Shown: positions 11,997 to 21,676, counted from the stretch's first letter. The stretch is DNA of 64,000 nt from Schaalia odontolytica (GCF_024584435.1 NZ_CP102197.1:1860001-1924000), one strand, 5' to 3'. Translations and numbers: made by a program. The notes: a model not told the origin generated them from the letters alone.

Positions 11997-12983
11997 TCAG
12001 ATAAGTCCACTGTCGCGGAGTATGCGAATCTCTCGAATAGTTTCCCTGACTTCAGATTCGTAGCCATTCGTCGCGCCGATGTAGAACGCTCGTATTCCTT
12101 TGCGCCGCAACAGCTGCGTGACGAGAACTGCCGTAATGCCTGCCTGTGAGAAGACGAAGCAGATAGGCTCGTTGCCATATTCCGAAGTCTTTGAAAGGAA
12201 AGAGTCGACGAGCTTACCGGCCACTTCTTCGTAGCCATCAGCCTTGCATTGTTTTGCCTCGGACGTCTTCAAAGCCACTTCTCCATCGGTCGTGACATCA
12301 TGATCAAGAAGCATCTGTACACCATCTGCTTTCCCCATAAAAGGGACTTGATAACGCTTCCGGATGGTCGCATCAACGAAGATGTAGTCGTTCTCTTTCT
12401 CAACGCAGTATGGGATCGAATCGAGTGGAACCTGTACTACATCGAAGCGAGAGGCTTCGGTCATAATTCTGAATTCGTCGCGTGAACGACTCAAAGCCAT
12501 GACAACCTGCAACAGTGACATTACCAAAATTCCAGCAACACACCACCAAAGCATGTATTTTGAAGCATCAATAAATTCCTGTTGCGCGGCCGTAGCTTCA
12601 GTAATTTTTGACAATGCCGCAATACATACCAGTGCAACAAATAGGAAGAAGAATACTACAAGAATTCTAACTTCATCCCTAGTGCTCCTACTGAATCTAC
12701 TCGCTCGTTTTTCGAGGCTGTAAGAGCGAACAACATCTCTCGCTATCTCACTCGTTAGCTGTTGCTTCACGGAATTCGATATTTCATTCCTCGAGCTAAG
12801 AGCGCCACATTTCTGGAATATGCTCACATACTTCAGTCCTTTCACCTTACGGCGACGACCAAACCACAATCCAAATTCAGAACCATTCTTGAATTTTGCA
12901 TATAATTCACTTCCCACCTTCAACAGCGTACCGAGCGCTACGAGAGCACCAACGCCTTTCGCGACATAATCAATCCACTCCAC
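11997..12983 (-). CDS. Membrane protein with a rhodanese-like C-terminal domain
   Basis: The protein has 328 aa. The N-terminus has a weak hydrophobic segment (VAKGVGALVALGTLLKVG). Two strong TM helices lie at about 107-125 (ILVVFFFLFVALVCIAAL) and 144-164 (MLWWCVAGILVMSLLQVVMAL). The soluble C-terminus ends ICFVFSQAGITAVLVTQLLRRKGIRAFYIGATNGYE, which matches the active-site loop and following helix of rhodanese domains. The position of the catalytic cysteine appears to hold Ser. If so, it would bind rather than transfer sulfur. Codon use is less GC-rich than in core genes, consistent with transfer. Function is unknown; it is placed next to the island of defence-like genes. Confidence 0.6.
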   Translation of the reverse strand: MEWIDYVAKGVGALVALGTLLKVGSELYAKFKNGSEFGLWFGRRRKVKGLKYVSIFQKCGALSSRNEISNSVKQQLTSEIARDVVRSYSLEKRASRFSRSTRDEVRILVVFFFLFVALVCIAALSKITEATAAQQEFIDASKYMLWWCVAGILVMSLLQVVMALSRSRDEFRIMTEASRFDVVQVPLDSIPYCVEKENDYIFVDATIRKRYQVPFMGKADGVQMLLDHDVTTDGEVALKTSEAKQCKADGYEEVAGKLVDSFLSKTSEYGNEPICFVFSQAGITAVLVTQLLRRKGIRAFYIGATNGYESEVRETIREIRILRDSGLI

Positions 12984-13202
12984 AACTACTCCTTCGTTAG
13001 CCGGGTCATGTCCACATCGACAGCCTCATAGGAAGTTTATCACCGGCCATAACTCCACTTACACAGGTGTCAATCCGTGAACGCTCCGTAGCAAGCTGTT
13101 TAATAGCCAAGTGTTTAACACTTCAACCGATCAACTTACCGGCGCTAACACACCCGATACGCACCGACCCTGATGAGAAGCACATCAGGTTCTCCGGGTA
13201 TC

Positions 13203-14253
13203 TCAGCTCTTTTCGAATCCAACCTGCCAAAACCCCATATCCAGCAGCTTCATCCGCGGATACACCAGGCCATCGCCTTCGAAGCCTCGCCGCGCTTCCT
13301 CCAAGCGGTCGTTGTGCTCCTCGTAGAAGTCGACGAGCCTGAGGACGGACTTCAGGCTGTATTCCCGCGTCGTCACCTTGTATGTCGCCGTCACCCTGAA
13401 AGAACCTGTCGTACGCGGGCACGCATGCAAGCAGCAGGACACCCAGGATGTAGCGCCAGCCCGGAACGGGAAGATGATCGATAAGCCAGCCACTTACGCT
13501 GCCCGCACGGCGCGTGGCGACTCGCCGCTGACAGAACTCCCGCATCATCATTCCAAGAGCAAAGAAGCAGAGCACGGTTGTCACGAGCATCGCCATAAAG
13601 ACCACTGAGACATAGGGGAAGGCGCGTTCAGCACTGAGTAGATCGAAAGCCTCGGCGAACGGTACCAGCTTGTCATCGCCGGTAGCCTCAGACAGCATTC
13701 GACTGAGATCCGGCATCGACAGGCCGGACTTTCCCGTGGACAGGACGAAACACGACCAGTAGGTCGCGTAGGTCGACGTAACCGCCAGAAAGCTCGCGAC
13801 GATGGAGGAGCGAAGAGGTTTCGACACTCGCCTGCTCCGCAAGGACAGCCCTGCGGTCATCAATGACGTCGTCATCAGGAACATAGAACTGATCACGAGG
13901 AGACTCACCAGAATCTCGTAGTACCTCATGAGGAAGATCGCGATGACAACAAAGGCAGCGAAGCCAAGCACAATCATTAGCCAGATATCTCCATCACTCT
14001 CCCCCTGCCCTCTCCTACTATCGCCCGCGACATTGACATGCACGGAGTTATCGTCACCAATATGCGTATCGTTTCGATCACCGGCAAACATGACGACATC
14101 ACCATTCGCTGCCATCACCTGTTGGGTCACGGCGCCTCTTCCTGATGTTGTAGGTTCCGGAGCCATCGAGCCATCCGGGACCAGTTTCGCAAGAATGATC
14201 CCGGAGGCAACACCGGACACAACGCCAATCACAAGTTCCACAATCCAAGACAC
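13203..14253 (-). pseudogene. Multi-TM membrane protein with a frameshift near its C-terminus
   Basis: Start GTG at 14253 follows AAAGGAGAG by 3-4 nt. The N-terminal TM (WIVELVIGVVSGVASGIILA) is followed by an exposed loop with NGDVVMFAGDRNDTHIGDDNSVHVNVAGD, then about five TM helices. Near 13,380 the frame shifts by one base: LGVLLLACVPAYDRFFQGD should continue into TTREYSLKSVLRLVDFYEEHNDRLEEARRGFEGDGL in the neighbouring frame, ending at 13203. The protein is otherwise intact, so the lesion is recent or an assembly error. I know no family for it. Confidence 0.6.
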
Positions 14254-14555
14254 GATCTCTCCTTTCCTATTGATCGTTGTCACCATCGACAGCCCCAAGC
14301 TGTCAAGCAGACAGTAAGGCGGCCCGCCTACATCTGCGTACGCGCGTCAAACCAAATTCCTTGTACTCGCTGCTCAGCGGGAAGGCAGCCGCGATCGGGG
14401 TGAGGACTCCCATCTTGACGCACGTATGTGCAGATGTGTTGCGAATAGTTGCGTCACGGTTACAGTGTATTGTTATTGTTTCGTGTCGGTTCTTGGCGTA
14501 TGGTGGTGTGTAAGGGCGCGGTCCCGGTGGTGGGGGCGCGTTGGAGGAGACCTCA
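14254..14555. other. Intergenic region without a supported gene
   Basis: About 300 bp between two divergently transcribed genes. It contains AT-rich stretches near 14,440-14,510 suitable for promoters but no convincing reading frame. Confidence 0.5.
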
Positions 14556-15545
14556 GTGTGGAGGGCACACGCCATGGAGATACCACCCCTGTCCGAGCGA
14601 CCCGTGAGCCAGGAGGAGGAAGAGGCCTTCCTGCGCTCGATCCAACCCCGACGAGGCCTCTTCGGTCGGTGCTTCATCGGCCCGAGGAGATGGCGCCCAG
14701 GCTGGGCCTGGGTCCCGCGCGTGCGCGGCGGTGCTGGGCGCGGCGGTGGTGGCGGGGCAAGCCAGTCCGGTGAGGACGGCGCCACCGTCGACAGCGGGGG
14801 CTCGGGTGGGGGCGTGGCTTGGTTGCGTGCTGATCCGGTGGATTGGGGTATCCGCATCGCCGTCGTCTTGTTGATCGTGGCGGGCTGCTACGCCGTCTAC
14901 ATCAACGGTGTCGCCGAGGGCTGGTGGCGCGCCTGGGGCGAGAAGCCCACCGCTATTCCCACGCGGTCTGCCATGTCGGGCCGGGCTCCCACTCCCACAG
15001 CGACCGGTTCGAGTCGGGCCCCCATGTCGGGCGGTTACCAGGTCGGCCCCGACGGCGTCCTGGTGCGGCCTGCCGAGCACGCCGCCTCCACCTACCCCCT
15101 GCCCGAACTCCCTCAGGCCGCCACAGAAAACAGTGAGCGAGGAGCAGAAGCAGCAGCCGAACACTACCTCGCCCTCCTGGTCTACGCATGGAACACCGGA
15201 GACACCACACCACTTGCCAACATGTCCGACCCCAACTCCGAATTCGCTAGTTCCTATTTGCGTGACATTGATAATGCGTACCAGAGTGGCTGGGCGTATG
15301 GGAATGAGTCGAGGGTTGTGCACGTGTTGCGGCTGGAGCCTGTCCCCGCTGGCGAGGGGAACGTGCAGCCAAACACTGTTGGAGTCAAGCTTCAGATTGT
15401 TTCCAGCGATGGGGTCACCTGTCGGGGACAGAAGATCACCGTCAAAGAAGAAGAGTACACATCGACCCTGTCCCTGTTCATGACATGGAAAGACGGTCGT
15501 TGGATCGAAACGCAAGGACGCGTGATCAGCGAACATGAACAATAG
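14556..15545 (+). CDS. DUF6318-like membrane-anchored protein
   Basis: GTG at 14556 is preceded by GGAGGAGA at a good distance; a second candidate is the ATG at 14574. An acidic/arginine-rich cytoplasmic N-terminus is followed by a TM helix (IRIAVVLLIVAGCYAVYI), a Thr/Pro/Ser linker, and a folded domain beginning YPLPELPQAATENSERGAEAAAEHYLALLVYAWNTGDTTPL. That beginning is typical of the actinobacterial DUF6318 domain, related to NTF2-like folds. Biochemical function is unknown. It overlaps the next gene by 11 nt, so the two are co-expressed. Confidence 0.65.
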   Translation: MWRAHAMEIPPLSERPVSQEEEEAFLRSIQPRRGLFGRCFIGPRRWRPGWAWVPRVRGGAGRGGGGGASQSGEDGATVDSGGSGGGVAWLRADPVDWGIRIAVVLLIVAGCYAVYINGVAEGWWRAWGEKPTAIPTRSAMSGRAPTPTATGSSRAPMSGGYQVGPDGVLVRPAEHAASTYPLPELPQAATENSERGAEAAAEHYLALLVYAWNTGDTTPLANMSDPNSEFASSYLRDIDNAYQSGWAYGNESRVVHVLRLEPVPAGEGNVQPNTVGVKLQIVSSDGVTCRGQKITVKEEEYTSTLSLFMTWKDGRWIETQGRVISEHEQ

Positions 15546-16470
15546 ATTTCTGACAGCTACTTCTTTGGCGAGTGCACTATCTCTGTCGATCATTTTTGTG
15601 TGCATTCCATCAATTACTATCGCTGATGAAGGAGATGGGGGTCGATACGGTTCCCATGCAGAGGCGGCAGATGATGGAATTCACCAGAGCATCTGGGAGT
15701 ACCAGACTGCGACGACACCTGGTAACAACGCCCCATCTACGTCAACGACTGCGGGTGATGATACGACGCGTCAGTCCAATACAGCGGCTCCTGCGAGTGA
15801 GGCTGATGCGTATTTTGATTTCGCTCATTGCGCGGTGGAGACGAATCCGTTTGGGGATGACCCTTTCACGCACGGGAGCTGGGTGTGCGCCTACCCGCCA
15901 CCCGAACCCGGCCAGGACGCACCCCAGAACAGGCCACCCACCACGCGCGAACTCCTCCTAGCAGCAGCCACCCTCATCCACCCCGACGGCGCAGGCCTAC
16001 GCAAGCGTCCCGAAGGGGTGTCCTACACGAACCGGCGCATCCCCACCCTGGTCAACGTCACTCACCCCACCCAAACCCACACCGTTACCCTGCTGGGAAG
16101 AGAGGTCACCGTGACCCTCACAGCCCAGGAATACACGTGGGACTGGGGAGATGGCACCCCGGGCACAGTCACCTCCTCACCAGGAGCAGCGTGGGTGACG
16201 GGGATGGACCCCAACACCGACCCGGCCCTGATACGCCACTACTACACCGCACCAGAGGGGTGGAAGTCCTTCCTCGACGGCCCCTACCCCAAGGCCACAC
16301 GCACCATCACCCTGACCACCACATGGGCAGGCACTGCCACCAACCCCTTCACCGGAGACACACAAACCATCAACGGCCTGGTCACCACCACCGAAACAAC
16401 CGACCCCTTCCGCCTCGACCACCTCATCATCAACAACACCGACACCGCAGAAGAAAAACAAGGCCACTAA
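15535..16470 (+). CDS. Exported protein with a PKD-like segment
   Basis: The protein has 311 aa. A signal peptide (FLTATSLASALSLSIIFVCIPSITIA) ends near residue 30 and is followed by a Thr/Ser/Ala-rich linker. EYTWDWGDGTPG followed by HYYTAPE and TTTWAG resembles the WDWGDG core of PKD (immunoglobulin-like) domains found on bacterial surface proteins. There is no sortase motif. The start lies within the end of the DUF6318-like gene. A role at the cell surface as a pair is inferred. Confidence 0.65.
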   Translation: MNNRFLTATSLASALSLSIIFVCIPSITIADEGDGGRYGSHAEAADDGIHQSIWEYQTATTPGNNAPSTSTTAGDDTTRQSNTAAPASEADAYFDFAHCAVETNPFGDDPFTHGSWVCAYPPPEPGQDAPQNRPPTTRELLLAAATLIHPDGAGLRKRPEGVSYTNRRIPTLVNVTHPTQTHTVTLLGREVTVTLTAQEYTWDWGDGTPGTVTSSPGAAWVTGMDPNTDPALIRHYYTAPEGWKSFLDGPYPKATRTITLTTTWAGTATNPFTGDTQTINGLVTTTETTDPFRLDHLIINNTDTAEEKQGH

Positions 16471-16726
16471 ACCCCCAACCAGCACACCCCAGACAGGTGG
16501 GAACCCAGCACCAAGCCTCGCCGACCCCGCACCGTGGATCATCGGCGCGATCGCAGCCGTCAGCGTCCCCAAGCCCACTCCCCCACCCAGCCTCTATGCG
16601 GGCGGAAAGGAAAGACAAGCGATAAGCCTGCCGACACATTCAGGTGAGAGCCCACACGAATGCTCGACCGTGCGTTCCGACCCAACCGACGGCGCACGCG
16701 GGTACGGTACGACCTACCATCCGGGA

Positions 16727-16734
16727 ACCAATCC
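16727..16734. repeat. 8-bp target-site duplication, left (ACCAATCC)
   Basis: This 8-mer is identical to 18172-18179 on the other side of the ISL3 element, the length expected for ISL3 transposition. Confidence 0.95.
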
Positions 16735-18171
16735 GGCTCTTCATAATTGAGGGTGTAGTTGGGGTTTGAATCCTCCGGTTTCGAGGAGTGCTCGCGTGAT
16801 GTAGTGGGTGAGGTTTCGGAATCCGAGTGCGGATCCGCGTAGGTGTTCGAGGCGGCCGTTGATGGCTTCGGTAGGACCGTTGCTGGTGTGGGGATGATCG
16901 AAGTAAGCCAAGATGTCTCTGGCTCGGCGTTTGAGCGTTCTGCCCAGCGTGATGAGCTCGGTCAGGCCCCTCGGTACGCGCGTGGAGGTCAGTGTGTTGA
17001 TTTCGGCTTGCATCAGGGCCTTGCCGCGGATTTTGTTGGGATCGCGGTAGGCGCCAGGTAATTTTCTGGTACACGCTCCAGGTGACTTCGAGTGCGACGT
17101 GGCAATCGCTGGCGAACAGGTCGGCTAGCTGGTGTTGCTGGCGTGGGGTGAGCAGGCAGGATCTGGTGTGGAGCATACGGCGAGCCTTGTACAGGGGATC
17201 CGTGGCACGCCCGCGCCGATGGTGGAGTTCTTGCTGGATGCGCCTGCGGCACTCATCGAGAGCATCACCGGCAAGGCGCACGACGTGGAAGGGGTCCATG
17301 ACCGCCCTCGCGTCTGGGAGCTCTTCGGCGGCGGCGCTCTTAAAGCCGGTGAATCCATCCATTGCGACGATCTCGATGCGTTCGCGCCACGTATCGGGCT
17401 GGGAGGCCAGCCAGGTTTTGAAGACCCGCTTGGATCGGCCCGGAATCATATCCAGGAGCCGGGAGGGACCACGACGGTCTCGTATAGGAGTCAAGTCCAA
17501 GATGACGGTGACGTATTTGTCCCCGTATGGGGTGTGTCGCCACACGTGTTCATCCACGCCAATGACGCACACCCCCTCGAAACGATCAGGATCATTGATG
17601 AGTATGCGCTGGCCTTCACCTAAGATCGCGGTATTGGCAGTGTTCCACGACACGGCCAATACGTCGGCGACGCGCGCCACCGTCAGATGGTGGACCACCA
17701 GGCCTACCAGCGCCCAGCGCACCGCTGCACGCGAGAGCTTCGCGCGCGGGTCGGCCGCTGCACTCATGTTTTGACGCCACACGTGAGCACACTCTGGGCA
17801 GCGGTAGCGGCGCACGCTCACGTGCAACATGGTGGGGTGCCACCCGTAGGGTACGTGAGCCAAGCGCCTGACCACCGTGTCACGTACGACGCCCTCACCC
17901 CCACACTGTCGGCACCACCGATCCTCACCCACTACCTTGCAGGCCAAGACGGTCCGATCGTCTCCTACACGTTGACCCATCACTTCCAGTCCTAGGTCAT
18001 CCAGGCCCGTGAAGGCGCTCAGATCAGGGCGATCAAAGGTAGCATTGGACATGTCGAGGTCTTTCAGATGGACGGTGTCGGAACCCCCATCATCGGAAGA
18101 CCTCGACCTCTACCCCGCCACGACACGCCGAACCCCGCATACCACCCCCACACCCTCAATTATGAAGAGCC
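16735..18171 (-). mobile_element. ISL3-family insertion sequence (1437 bp) with perfect ends
   Basis: Both ends read GGCTCTTCATAATTGAGGGTGT inward, a 22-bp perfect inverted repeat, and the insertion is bounded by ACCAATCC direct repeats. The ends differ in sequence from those of the two degenerate elements at 2.9 and 10.6 kb, so this is a separate ISL3 member and a recent insertion. It sits between the secreted PKD-like protein gene and the protease gene. Confidence 0.95.
16741..18052 (-). pseudogene. ISL3 transposase with one frameshift
   Basis: Residues from 18052 onward show the ISL3 zinc-binding start (CRQCGGEG), YRCPECAHVW, an HTH (VARVADVLAVSWNTAN), GVDEHVWRHT, MIPGRSKRVFKTWL, AMDGFTGFKSAAAEELPDARAVMDPFHVVRLAGDAL. 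Around 17,050 the frame slips: VYQKI should continue into AYRDPNKIRGKALM and the C-terminus with GPTEAINGRLEHLRGSALGF, which lies in the adjacent frame down to 16741. The uncorrected frame reads past the element end to 16640. One base needs to be removed to restore a full-length enzyme. Confidence 0.85.
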
Positions 18172-18179
18172 ACCAATCC
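18172..18179. repeat. 8-bp target-site duplication, right (ACCAATCC)
   Basis: Partner of 16727-16734. Confidence 0.95.
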
Positions 18180-18203
18180 ACAGCCCCCAACCCGATAGAA
18201 AGG

Positions 18204-19418
18204 CTACTTCGCGTGGTAGCGCGGGCTCGTGCCCAGGTGCGTCGGATACGCGTTCAGCGAGTCGTTCAGCTTCGACTCATCAACCCCGCGATACGTATAC
18301 GAGTTGTCGTTCACGATACTCGCCGGATCCACGACACCGTCCGCGTACTGGCGCACCTCCTCCGGCGTCGGGCTGGACCCACCTTGCTTCTGCGCCAACG
18401 GATTCTCATCAGGGAACTGCGATGGATCCGTATTCAAAATCGAGCCCGGATCAATACCACCGAAGCCGGTGTACTGGTTCCACCCGTGATCCGGATTCAA
18501 CCCCGTCTTCACCAACAGCTGCAGCAGCTGATTACTGGTCGCCTCAGGCCAGCGCTGCTTCGCCAGGGCAAGCACACCGGCCACGACAGGAGCAGAAAAT
18601 GACGTCCCATACGTCTGACTTACCTGTCCCGACGCATAATCACGAACGGCAACCGGGCCACCAATCGCCGTCGTCGTCACTCCCTGGCCCCACGAGGAGT
18701 AATCCTGCCGATTACCATCCGCACCAATAGCCGCCACGCCTACAACACCCGACCATTGGGATAGGGACGCCGCATTTGAATCACTCGCCTCATTGCCAGC
18801 AGATGCAACAACAATGACGCCCTGTGCAATTGACCGGGCAATAGTCCACTTCAGGTCATCGTCCTGAGACGTGCTTGACGACGAGAGGTTCACAATCTGA
18901 GCACCGTCATTGATGGCGGCATTAATCAGCCATGGGTACCCGTATTTCAACCTGTTCCCGCCATCAAAGCAGTCCGTAGAAGCCTGATCACCATCTTGTT
19001 TTGATCCCGTTCGATACGTCAGCAGTGATGCATTCGGTGCAACCCCATAGCCGTTCGACACAAGAACAGAGGCCACAGCCGTGCCGTGTGTCTTCGACCC
19101 AGACGATGAAGTGATCGTACACGTTGATCGAAGCGAGATATCTGCGCCCTTGAGTTCAGCGGCTGACGTATCCACTTCACCGTCGATGATGGCGACCGTG
19201 ACGCCCTTGCCCGTGTAGCCCTTCGCTCGCGCCTGGTCCAGGCCGTAGTACGCGAAATATGCCTGATCGGTGGTGGTGATTGGGTCGGCCGCGTGAGCTG
19301 GGGCGACGGGTATCGACACAGCTCCCACCGCCAGCGTTCCGGCCACGGCGACCACAGCGCAGTTCTTCACACTCACCCGCGTGCGCCTCGTCCACCTCAC
19401 CATTGGCGCGGATCCCAT
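18204..19418 (-). CDS. Mycosin-like secreted subtilase (S8 peptidase)
   Basis: The protein has 404 aa. A signal peptide (VAVAGTLAVGAVSIPVAPAHA) precedes the mature domain. The catalytic triad is visible: Asp in VTVAIIDGEVD, His in THGTAVASVL and Ser in GTSFSAPVVAGVLAL, plus the oxyanion Asn in SAGNEAS. A 100-residue C-terminal tail without an obvious membrane anchor follows the domain, unlike classical mycosins. The start overlaps the end of the T7SS-like gene upstream by 22 nt, so the protease probably processes or escorts those substrates. The ATG at 19418 has AAGGATG in front of it. Confidence 0.85.
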   Translation of the reverse strand: MGSAPMVRWTRRTRVSVKNCAVVAVAGTLAVGAVSIPVAPAHAADPITTTDQAYFAYYGLDQARAKGYTGKGVTVAIIDGEVDTSAAELKGADISLRSTCTITSSSGSKTHGTAVASVLVSNGYGVAPNASLLTYRTGSKQDGDQASTDCFDGGNRLKYGYPWLINAAINDGAQIVNLSSSSTSQDDDLKWTIARSIAQGVIVVASAGNEASDSNAASLSQWSGVVGVAAIGADGNRQDYSSWGQGVTTTAIGGPVAVRDYASGQVSQTYGTSFSAPVVAGVLALAKQRWPEATSNQLLQLLVKTGLNPDHGWNQYTGFGGIDPGSILNTDPSQFPDENPLAQKQGGSSPTPEEVRQYADGVVDPASIVNDNSYTYRGVDESKLNDSLNAYPTHLGTSPRYHAK

Positions 19419-20893
19419 CCGTCATCCTTAGACGGGGCGGGCTCGATATCCTTGTCCGACCCGTACGTCTGCGACATCGGATTCACATAGCCCGGCGGCA
19501 GCTCGTCCTCGTCATCAACGCGGAAGGGAGTGTACTTGCGGCGCCTCGCCTTCTTGTCGTCCTTGGCCGTGCCCGACCCCGCGCCGGCACCACCCATGAA
19601 GCCACCGCCCTGGGCGCCGGTCCTCCCGGCAACCGTGGCCCCGGACCCCGTCCCTCGCGTACCAGTCATGCCGGAGGCGCCCGATGCGGCGCCAACCGGA
19701 GACGGCGGCTTGTAGGTCCCGTAACCGGGACCCGAGTACGTTCCCGCGCGCAGCGCCGACACGCCCGCGACACCACTACGCCCGAGGGCACTCGCTGACG
19801 CGCCGAGGCCCCCGCCCATGCGGGCCGCGCCGCGTACGCCCAGCGCTCCCGCACCCAGCACGCCCGCACCGCCGAGGCGACCGGCCAGCGCCGACTCACT
19901 GCCCGGACCGCCATTGACACTCCACAGCGGGTGGTAGCGATCGGCCGGAGGTGCCGGAGTGTAACCGCCGATCACCCCGTTGCGGTGCCGGTCGCCGTTC
20001 ACGCGCGTGTGCAGCAGATCCACGTCCATGAGGTCCTGGGGATCGGAAACGGGATTCAGGCGCGACCCCACCTCGCCCTCGGTGATAAAGCGATTGGGAA
20101 TGCGCGGCGAGGACATCGCGCGATCGCTGACCGGGCCGCCCTCGTCATAGCCTCCCGGATACAGGCCGGACCCACTCCCACGCAAGCCGGAACGCCCATA
20201 ATCCGTATCACGATTGCCCGGATACACGCCAGGCTCATGAACGGAGGTGTTCAAGCGCCCACGCTCAATATCGTGACGAACAGAAGGAATAGATGGTCCT
20301 GGCGGCGCAGAGTTATGCGCACCCGGATCGCTCATCAGCATTCGTTGTTTATTCGTCCCATCCGCGAGTCCCTGCATCGTGTCATTCGCGCGCTGCAGAA
20401 CATCTGCCGCAGCGGCCTCGCGCTGGTTATTCGCCTGGTCGATCAGCCCCCGGATGTAAGCCTCACCCGTGGCGGCGATGGCGTTGATCGGCACGCCGCC
20501 AGGTCCCAGGTACTTCGCCACCGGGATCACCACGTGCGCCGCATCTGCCAGCGCCTGGAGCCTCGCGTCGATCAGCGTGGGCGAAAGCTGCATGGCCTCC
20601 TCGCGCACCTGCTTCATCGCGCGACGGGCCTCCACATAGTATTCCATCGCAGTGTTGTGGCCGTCCTTGATGGCCTGGACCTGCTTCATCGCCTGGTCGG
20701 TCCAGGCGTCGATCTGGTCCCCGGTCTCCCCGGTGAACGCCGGATTCGTGCGCATATGGTGCGTGGAATTGTTGGCCTCGTTCAGGCCGCACACGACCTT
20801 GTTGTGTTCGTCGTCCCAGGCGTCCAGTGCGGACGCTTTCTCAATCGCGGCGACCAACCTCATGAGGCGCTCATACATCGGACTCTCAACCAT
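19397..20893 (-). CDS. Type VII secretion-type substrate with long Gly/Ala-rich tail
   Basis: The protein has 498 aa. The first 190 residues are almost wholly helical (LMRLVAAIEKASALDAWDD..., ALADAAHVVIPVAKYLGPGGVPINAI, ATGEAYIRGLIDQ), as in the PPE/LXG-type helical domains that pass through ESX machines. Residues 200-430 are low-complexity Gly/Ala/Arg/Pro sequence, with a basic stretch DDKKARRRKYTPFRVDDEDELPPGYVNP near the end. It is encoded 18 bp after the WXG-like protein and overlaps the protease gene. The assignment rests on architecture and neighbours, not on a firm family match. Confidence 0.6.
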   Translation of the reverse strand: MVESPMYERLMRLVAAIEKASALDAWDDEHNKVVCGLNEANNSTHHMRTNPAFTGETGDQIDAWTDQAMKQVQAIKDGHNTAMEYYVEARRAMKQVREEAMQLSPTLIDARLQALADAAHVVIPVAKYLGPGGVPINAIAATGEAYIRGLIDQANNQREAAAADVLQRANDTMQGLADGTNKQRMLMSDPGAHNSAPPGPSIPSVRHDIERGRLNTSVHEPGVYPGNRDTDYGRSGLRGSGSGLYPGGYDEGGPVSDRAMSSPRIPNRFITEGEVGSRLNPVSDPQDLMDVDLLHTRVNGDRHRNGVIGGYTPAPPADRYHPLWSVNGGPGSESALAGRLGGAGVLGAGALGVRGAARMGGGLGASASALGRSGVAGVSALRAGTYSGPGYGTYKPPSPVGAASGASGMTGTRGTGSGATVAGRTGAQGGGFMGGAGAGSGTAKDDKKARRRKYTPFRVDDEDELPPGYVNPMSQTYGSDKDIEPAPSKDDGWDPRQW

Positions 20894-20911
20894 GACTGTT
20901 GCTCCTCGTTC

Positions 20912-21425
20912 TCAGATCGCCGACGGTGCATTTTGGGTGGGAGCCGACCCCGGCACCGCAGACCCAGACGTACCGGACCCCGACGCGGAAGAACCGGAAG
21001 CCGAGGTGCTGGCACCGGCTCCCCCACTGGACGTAGGGCCAGAGCTGCCGATTGGTGTCGGTGCTGGGGTGTTGAGCGGCCCGCTCCCCGCCTGCCCCTG
21101 ATCCAAGCCCGCCAAGATCGCCGCAAGCTCATCAGCGTTGGCCGTCTCCGCAGCCTCGAACACCTTGGCCGCCTGCTCCACATCGCCGTCAAACTTCTTG
21201 AAGCGAGTCTTCTGCTGGCCGATGAGCCGACTCTCAGTCTTCATGCACGCGATGATCGCAGTGCGCATCGCCTGAAACCCGGCCTCATCGGACCAATACG
21301 CGGGGTCCTGCGCGTCAATGAGTCGGCCTAGCGCCTCCGAGGAGTCCCCCAGGGACTCCCCCCCCCCGTTTCATGTCGTCACGCGTCTGGGCGTGCTTAT
21401 CGGAATCAAAACCGACGTCGACCAC
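20912..21425 (-). pseudogene. WXG100-like T7SS substrate, frame interrupted at a G10 tract
   Basis: GTG at 21425 follows AGGAGGT by 5 nt and begins VDVGFDSDKHAQTRDDMK. At 21358-21367 there is a run of ten G (minus strand). With 10 G the frame meets a stop soon after. With 8 or 11 G it reads through into ESLGDSSEALGRLIDAQDPAYWSDEAGFQAMRTAI and on to 20912. The full product is about 170 aa: a helical hairpin with a W-x-x-x-A-G turn and a Ser/Gly/Thr-rich tail. The tract length could switch expression on and off. The current state is off unless the sequence is wrong by one base. Confidence 0.7.
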
Positions 21426-21676
21426 GCGCCACCTCCTGATCAACCGGCCCACGAAAACGTGCACCACAGAACACACTGTTACCTCGCCAAGCATATGACC
21501 GGGCGTTCACATTGACAAGCGTGTCCCAGCCTCATAGGCAGCCACCATGACACGCGGCTCATCGTCAACACCGGCAACACGGTAGTCAGCAAATCGGTCA
21601 GGCATTCATCACCAACGCCGCCTTGAGGACGCAACACACCGCCGTACCAATCTGTACCCACCACGACGGTGCCTCG

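Noticed and set aside
19931..21331. 466-codon plus-strand frame opposite the T7SS-like genes
   Set aside because: His/Arg-rich shadow composition; the minus-strand genes overlap each other and have ribosome-binding sites.
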